The position numbers and the translations under genes are program-made. DNA of 64,000 nt, taken from the NCBI GenBank assembly GCA_964529005.1, contig CAZGUH010000001.1, positions 1 to 64,000 on the forward strand, written 5' to 3'. This document shows, piece after piece, positions 61,459 to 64,000 of this stretch. Origin of the DNA: CAZGUH01 sp964529005 (GTDB lineage: Bacteria > Actinomycetota > Acidimicrobiia > Acidimicrobiales > Ilumatobacteraceae). The notes beneath the pieces were generated by a model. The model did not search any database. It saw only the letters and a program-made list of their open reading frames with translations, and was not told the origin of the DNA. Each line of letters begins with the position of its first letter. Positions within the stretch are counted from its first letter, which is position 1.

Positions 61459-63082
61459 CCGGCGCTGCGGCCCACTCGCCGGGGGTGAACCGCAGCAACG
61501 TCACGGAGTACGGCGTGAAGGTGTACGGCAGCGGGCCCTCGTGGAGGCCGAGGGATTGCGCGGGCTCGCTCAGGTCGATCGGCCCCATCGGCCCGCCGTT
61601 GACCAGGACGTCCGGCGCGTCGAGCGCAGGCGCGCTGACGACGTCGGCGCCGGCGCGGTACATGCCGTCGAAGCCGTCGAGCCGCACGGTGGTGGTCACG
61701 GGCTCGGCGGACGAGTTCACCGCGATCACCGCGACGCTGCCGTCGGCGCTGCGGCTGGCGTACACGGCCAGCGACGCGTCGAAGATCCCGCTGACACGGG
61801 AGCGCACCAACTCGTCGCCGAAGCGCGACCACAGCGCCATCGCGTAGAACGCGGGGTTCGGCTGACCGGTGTCGACGTCGATCATGCCGTAGTCGGTCCC
61901 GTTGTCGGCGCGCCCGTTCGCCAGGTTCCAATGGTTGGCGATCGACACGCCCAAGGTGGCCATCTCGCCGACGTTCGACGCCACGTACAGGGCGCTCACC
62001 GCCTTGGTCATCAGCGCATTGGTGTCCGCGTCCTGGACGGCGATCAGGTTGTACTCGGTGACCGCGACGGGGGCGAGGTCCGTGGGGTTCAGCTCGCTGA
62101 GCGAGCCGGCCACGTCGGCCATGATCTCGGGCCACTGCTCGCGCGGCGCGGCGACCGCCTGGTCCGGGCGTGGGGCGCCGTCGAAGCCATAGTGGTGGAC
62201 GACGTAGAAGTCGAGCGCGTCGCCCGCGCCGTCGATCACCTCGTTCCCCCAGTCGCCCCACGAGTCCTGCTCGGGGACGCCGACCGCGCCGACCATGATC
62301 GTCGGATCGACGGCGCGCATCGCCTCGCGGAAGGCGAGGAAGCCGTCGTGGTCGCCGTCGCCCTCGATGTAGGCCGTGCCGTCGCACGTCCAGACGTTCT
62401 CCCAGCCGAAGCTCGCGCACTGCGGCCCGGCGTCGCTTGTCGCGCCGTAGATCTCGTTGCCGACCTCCCACAGCGTGATCGGCTGGGGTTCGGGGTGTCC
62501 GTGGTCGGCGCGCAGCTCGGCCCACTCGCCGACGGTCTTCCAGTCGCGGCCGTGGCGATCGACCCCGATGACGGTGGTGTCGCCGACGTTGCCGTTGAAG
62601 AACGCGACGAGCGCGGCAGCCTGCTGCGCCGTGGCGTTGAAGGAGACGGTCCACATCGCCGGCAGGCCGGTGTCGCGCATCAACTGGACGAAGTCGCTCG
62701 GCCGTGCCGCATCGGTCCACCAGCACCCTGGCGAAGCCATCGACGCCGGATCGTCGGGCGTCTCCCCGCCGGCGGGCTCCCCGTTCTCGCAGGCGAGCCA
62801 GTCGTAGCTGTTGCTCCAGCTGCCGCCCGGGAACCGCAGCAGCGTGGCGCCGGACTCGGCGGTGCGGCGGAGGAACTCGGTGTCGGTGAGCAGTTCGGGC
62901 CCGAGCCACGCCGGGACGTTCGTGCCGAGCAGCCGATCGTCGAACGGCGCCATCACGTCGTCGACTGAGACGTGCACGCTGTCGTCGATGAGGTCGCCCG
63001 CCATGGGCTCGCTCTTGGAGCACGCGACGATCGCCGTCGCACAGACCAGCAGGCAGACGGCGCGTCGCATCGGTGACATCAT
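61424..63082 (-). CDS. Arabinofuranosidase-like glycoside hydrolase lipoprotein (clan GH-A)
   Basis: A 552-residue secreted lipoprotein with lipobox VACS after MMSPMRRAVCLLVCATAI. A TIM-barrel region resembles alpha-L-arabinofuranosidases: LLRFPGGSWSNSYDW near the N-terminus, acid/base Glu in LWEVGNEIYG and likely nucleophile Glu in VAVTEYNLI. A beta-sandwich C-terminus follows. The substrate could be an arabinose-containing or other plant or wall glycan. The ATG at 63082 overlaps the metallopeptidase stop (ATGA). Confidence 0.82.
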   Translation of the reverse strand: MMSPMRRAVCLLVCATAIVACSKSEPMAGDLIDDSVHVSVDDVMAPFDDRLLGTNVPAWLGPELLTDTEFLRRTAESGATLLRFPGGSWSNSYDWLACENGEPAGGETPDDPASMASPGCWWTDAARPSDFVQLMRDTGLPAMWTVSFNATAQQAAALVAFFNGNVGDTTVIGVDRHGRDWKTVGEWAELRADHGHPEPQPITLWEVGNEIYGATSDAGPQCASFGWENVWTCDGTAYIEGDGDHDGFLAFREAMRAVDPTIMVGAVGVPEQDSWGDWGNEVIDGAGDALDFYVVHHYGFDGAPRPDQAVAAPREQWPEIMADVAGSLSELNPTDLAPVAVTEYNLIAVQDADTNALMTKAVSALYVASNVGEMATLGVSIANHWNLANGRADNGTDYGMIDVDTGQPNPAFYAMALWSRFGDELVRSRVSGIFDASLAVYASRSADGSVAVIAVNSSAEPVTTTVRLDGFDGMYRAGADVVSAPALDAPDVLVNGGPMGPIDLSEPAQSLGLHEGPLPYTFTPYSVTLLRFTPGEWAAAPVSESTAGAAGP

Positions 63083-63420
63083 GCCCAACCCAGCTCGTCG
63101 AGGCGATCGTCGTCGATGCCGAAGTGGTGGGCGAGCTCGTGGAGCACCGTGATGCGCACCTGCTCGCGCAGTTCGTCCTCGCTCGCGCAGAGATCGAGCA
63201 GCGGCGCACGGTAGATCGTCACGATGTCGGGCCACCCGCCGCCGAGGTCGCTGCGCTCGGTCAGCGGCACGCCTTCGTACAGGCCGAGCAGGTCCGGCTC
63301 GTCCGGATGCTCGTCGTGCACCCGCACGACGAGGTTCTCGATCGCGCTCGCCAGCTCGTCGGGCAGGGCGTCGATCGCTTCGCCGACGAGCTCGTCGAAG
63401 CGCCGCGGCGAGATCTGCAC
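63079..63420 (-). CDS. Small metallopeptidase family protein (DUF1025-like zincin)
   Basis: A 113-residue minimal zincin. The zinc motif HELAHHFGIDDDRL sits near the C-terminus (HExxH plus a downstream Asp). MQISPRRFDELVGEAIDALPDEL-type N-terminus and the LLGLYEGVPL and ITIYR-like (VTIYRAPLLDL) segments match the family. Starts with GTG at 63420, 11 bp after mrp. The physiological substrate is unknown. Confidence 0.87.
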   Translation of the reverse strand: MQISPRRFDELVGEAIDALPDELASAIENLVVRVHDEHPDEPDLLGLYEGVPLTERSDLGGGWPDIVTIYRAPLLDLCASEDELREQVRITVLHELAHHFGIDDDRLDELGWA

Positions 63421-63431
63421 CGCGCCCGCGC

Positions 63432-64000
63432 TCAGACGATCTTCAGCGCGGAGCTGTAGACCTTCTTCGGCTTGAGGTCGACCGCGATGCGCTCGGCGAT
63501 CTCGAAGAACGCCCGCCCTGCCTCGCCGTCGGGGTCGACCGCCGCGATCGGGCGCCCCGCGTCGCCCCCCTCGCGCAGCGGAGGCAGCAGTGGGATGCGG
63601 CCGAGGAGCGGCACGTCCAGCTCGTCGGCGAGCGCTCGGCCGCCACCCGAGCCGAAGATCTCGTAGCGCTTGCCGTCGTCGCCGGTAAACCACGACATGT
63701 TCTCGATCACCCCGCCGACCTTGAGGTTGACCTTCTCGGCCATCGCCGCCGACAGCCGAGCGACCTTCTGCGCCGCGGGCTGCGGTGTCGTGACGACGAA
63801 CACCTCGCCGCGCGGCAGGTACTGCGACAGCGACAGGGCGATGTCGCCCGTGCCCGGCGGCATGTCGATGAGCAGGAAGTCCGGATCGTCCCAGTACACA
63901 TCGGTGAGGAACTGCTCGAGGGCCTTGTGCAGCATCGGACCCCGCCAGATGACGGCCTGGCCCTCGGGCACGAAGTAGCCGATCGAGATGCAGCGCACGC
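63432..64000 (-). CDS. mrp: Mrp/NBP35-family Fe-S carrier P-loop ATPase, 5' truncated by window end
   Basis: The visible 188 residues are the C-terminal half: ISIGYFVPEGQAVIWRGPMLHKALEQFLTDV, LLIDMPPGTGDIALSLSQYLP, VTTPQPAAQKVARL, GVIENMSWF and GIPLLPPLREGGDAGRP-like sequence. The N-terminal P-loop lies beyond position 64000. Mrp proteins assemble and transfer Fe-S clusters. The usual CxxC after ENMSWF is replaced by TGDDGKRY, as in some actinobacterial members. It heads the mrp-peptidase-glycosidase run. Confidence 0.9.
   Translation of the reverse strand, partial: VRCISIGYFVPEGQAVIWRGPMLHKALEQFLTDVYWDDPDFLLIDMPPGTGDIALSLSQYLPRGEVFVVTTPQPAAQKVARLSAAMAEKVNLKVGGVIENMSWFTGDDGKRYEIFGSGGGRALADELDVPLLGRIPLLPPLREGGDAGRPIAAVDPDGEAGRAFFEIAERIAVDLKPKKVYSSALKIV

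Overview
The window is about 64 kb of very high-GC DNA, densely packed with genes on both strands. It contains two WhiB-type Fe-S regulators, a Pst/PhoU/two-component phosphate module, class E-like sortases, Thr/Pro-rich secreted proteins and coproporphyrin-style heme genes. This points to an actinobacterium (Actinomycetota). A complete System I cytochrome c maturation operon and a solitary mreB suggest a deep lineage such as Acidimicrobiia rather than Streptomyces or Mycobacterium; that placement is inference. I see no rRNA, tRNA, insertion sequence, phage or CRISPR, so this is chromosomal core and near-core sequence.

Layout. 1-4300: a class III nucleotide cyclase, a von Willebrand factor A (VWA) protein, two whiB-like genes flanking tatA (with a perfect terminator hairpin), and a small hypothetical. 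4395-13194: phosphate block ppk, pstS-C-A-B, phoU, sensor kinase and response regulator, with a good PHO box before pstS. 13242-20082: an MFS transporter, a zincin-family protein with a lost HEXXH, an SDR epimerase, a PDZ pseudoprotease, moaE, a small membrane protein and mreB. 20101-21486: a minus-strand group of two proteins sharing an unrecognised Cys-containing domain (one fused to an anti-sigma-type ATPase) plus two tiny membrane proteins. 21591-31782: RNB ribonuclease, PQQ-type sugar dehydrogenase, tesB, a methyltransferase, an envelope-glycan-like trio (GT4, methyltransferase, alpha/alpha-toroid), dtd and lnt. 31838-36187: hemE-hemH-hemY followed by a lipoprotein sortase whose pentapeptide repeat stalk is broken by a 100-N assembly gap. 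36363-50212: a HelD/HelR-type helicase, a PutA-like proline catabolic enzyme, a DtxR-family regulator with a lipoprotein, a type II NADH dehydrogenase under a Rex-like operator, a hydrolase, Lhr helicase and TetR. 50283-61458: a small membrane protein and enoyl-CoA hydratase with interlocked divergent promoters, a class E sortase, ccmABCDEFGHI, sixA, a DUF4328 protein and a molybdopterin oxidoreductase. 61424-64000: an arabinofuranosidase-like lipoprotein, a metallopeptidase and a truncated mrp.

Two themes recur. Respiration and redox: heme synthesis, cytochrome c maturation, NDH-2, TatA, Mo-enzyme and MoaE. Envelope biology: sortases, Lnt, glycosyl transfer and MreB. Almost every first gene of a transcription unit carries a TAnnnT hexamer 6-10 nt before its start codon. 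This indicates leaderless transcription and was used here to choose several starts. Several enzyme-like proteins lack their canonical catalytic residues (PDZ pseudoprotease, zincin-family protein, Lnt), and these are highlighted.
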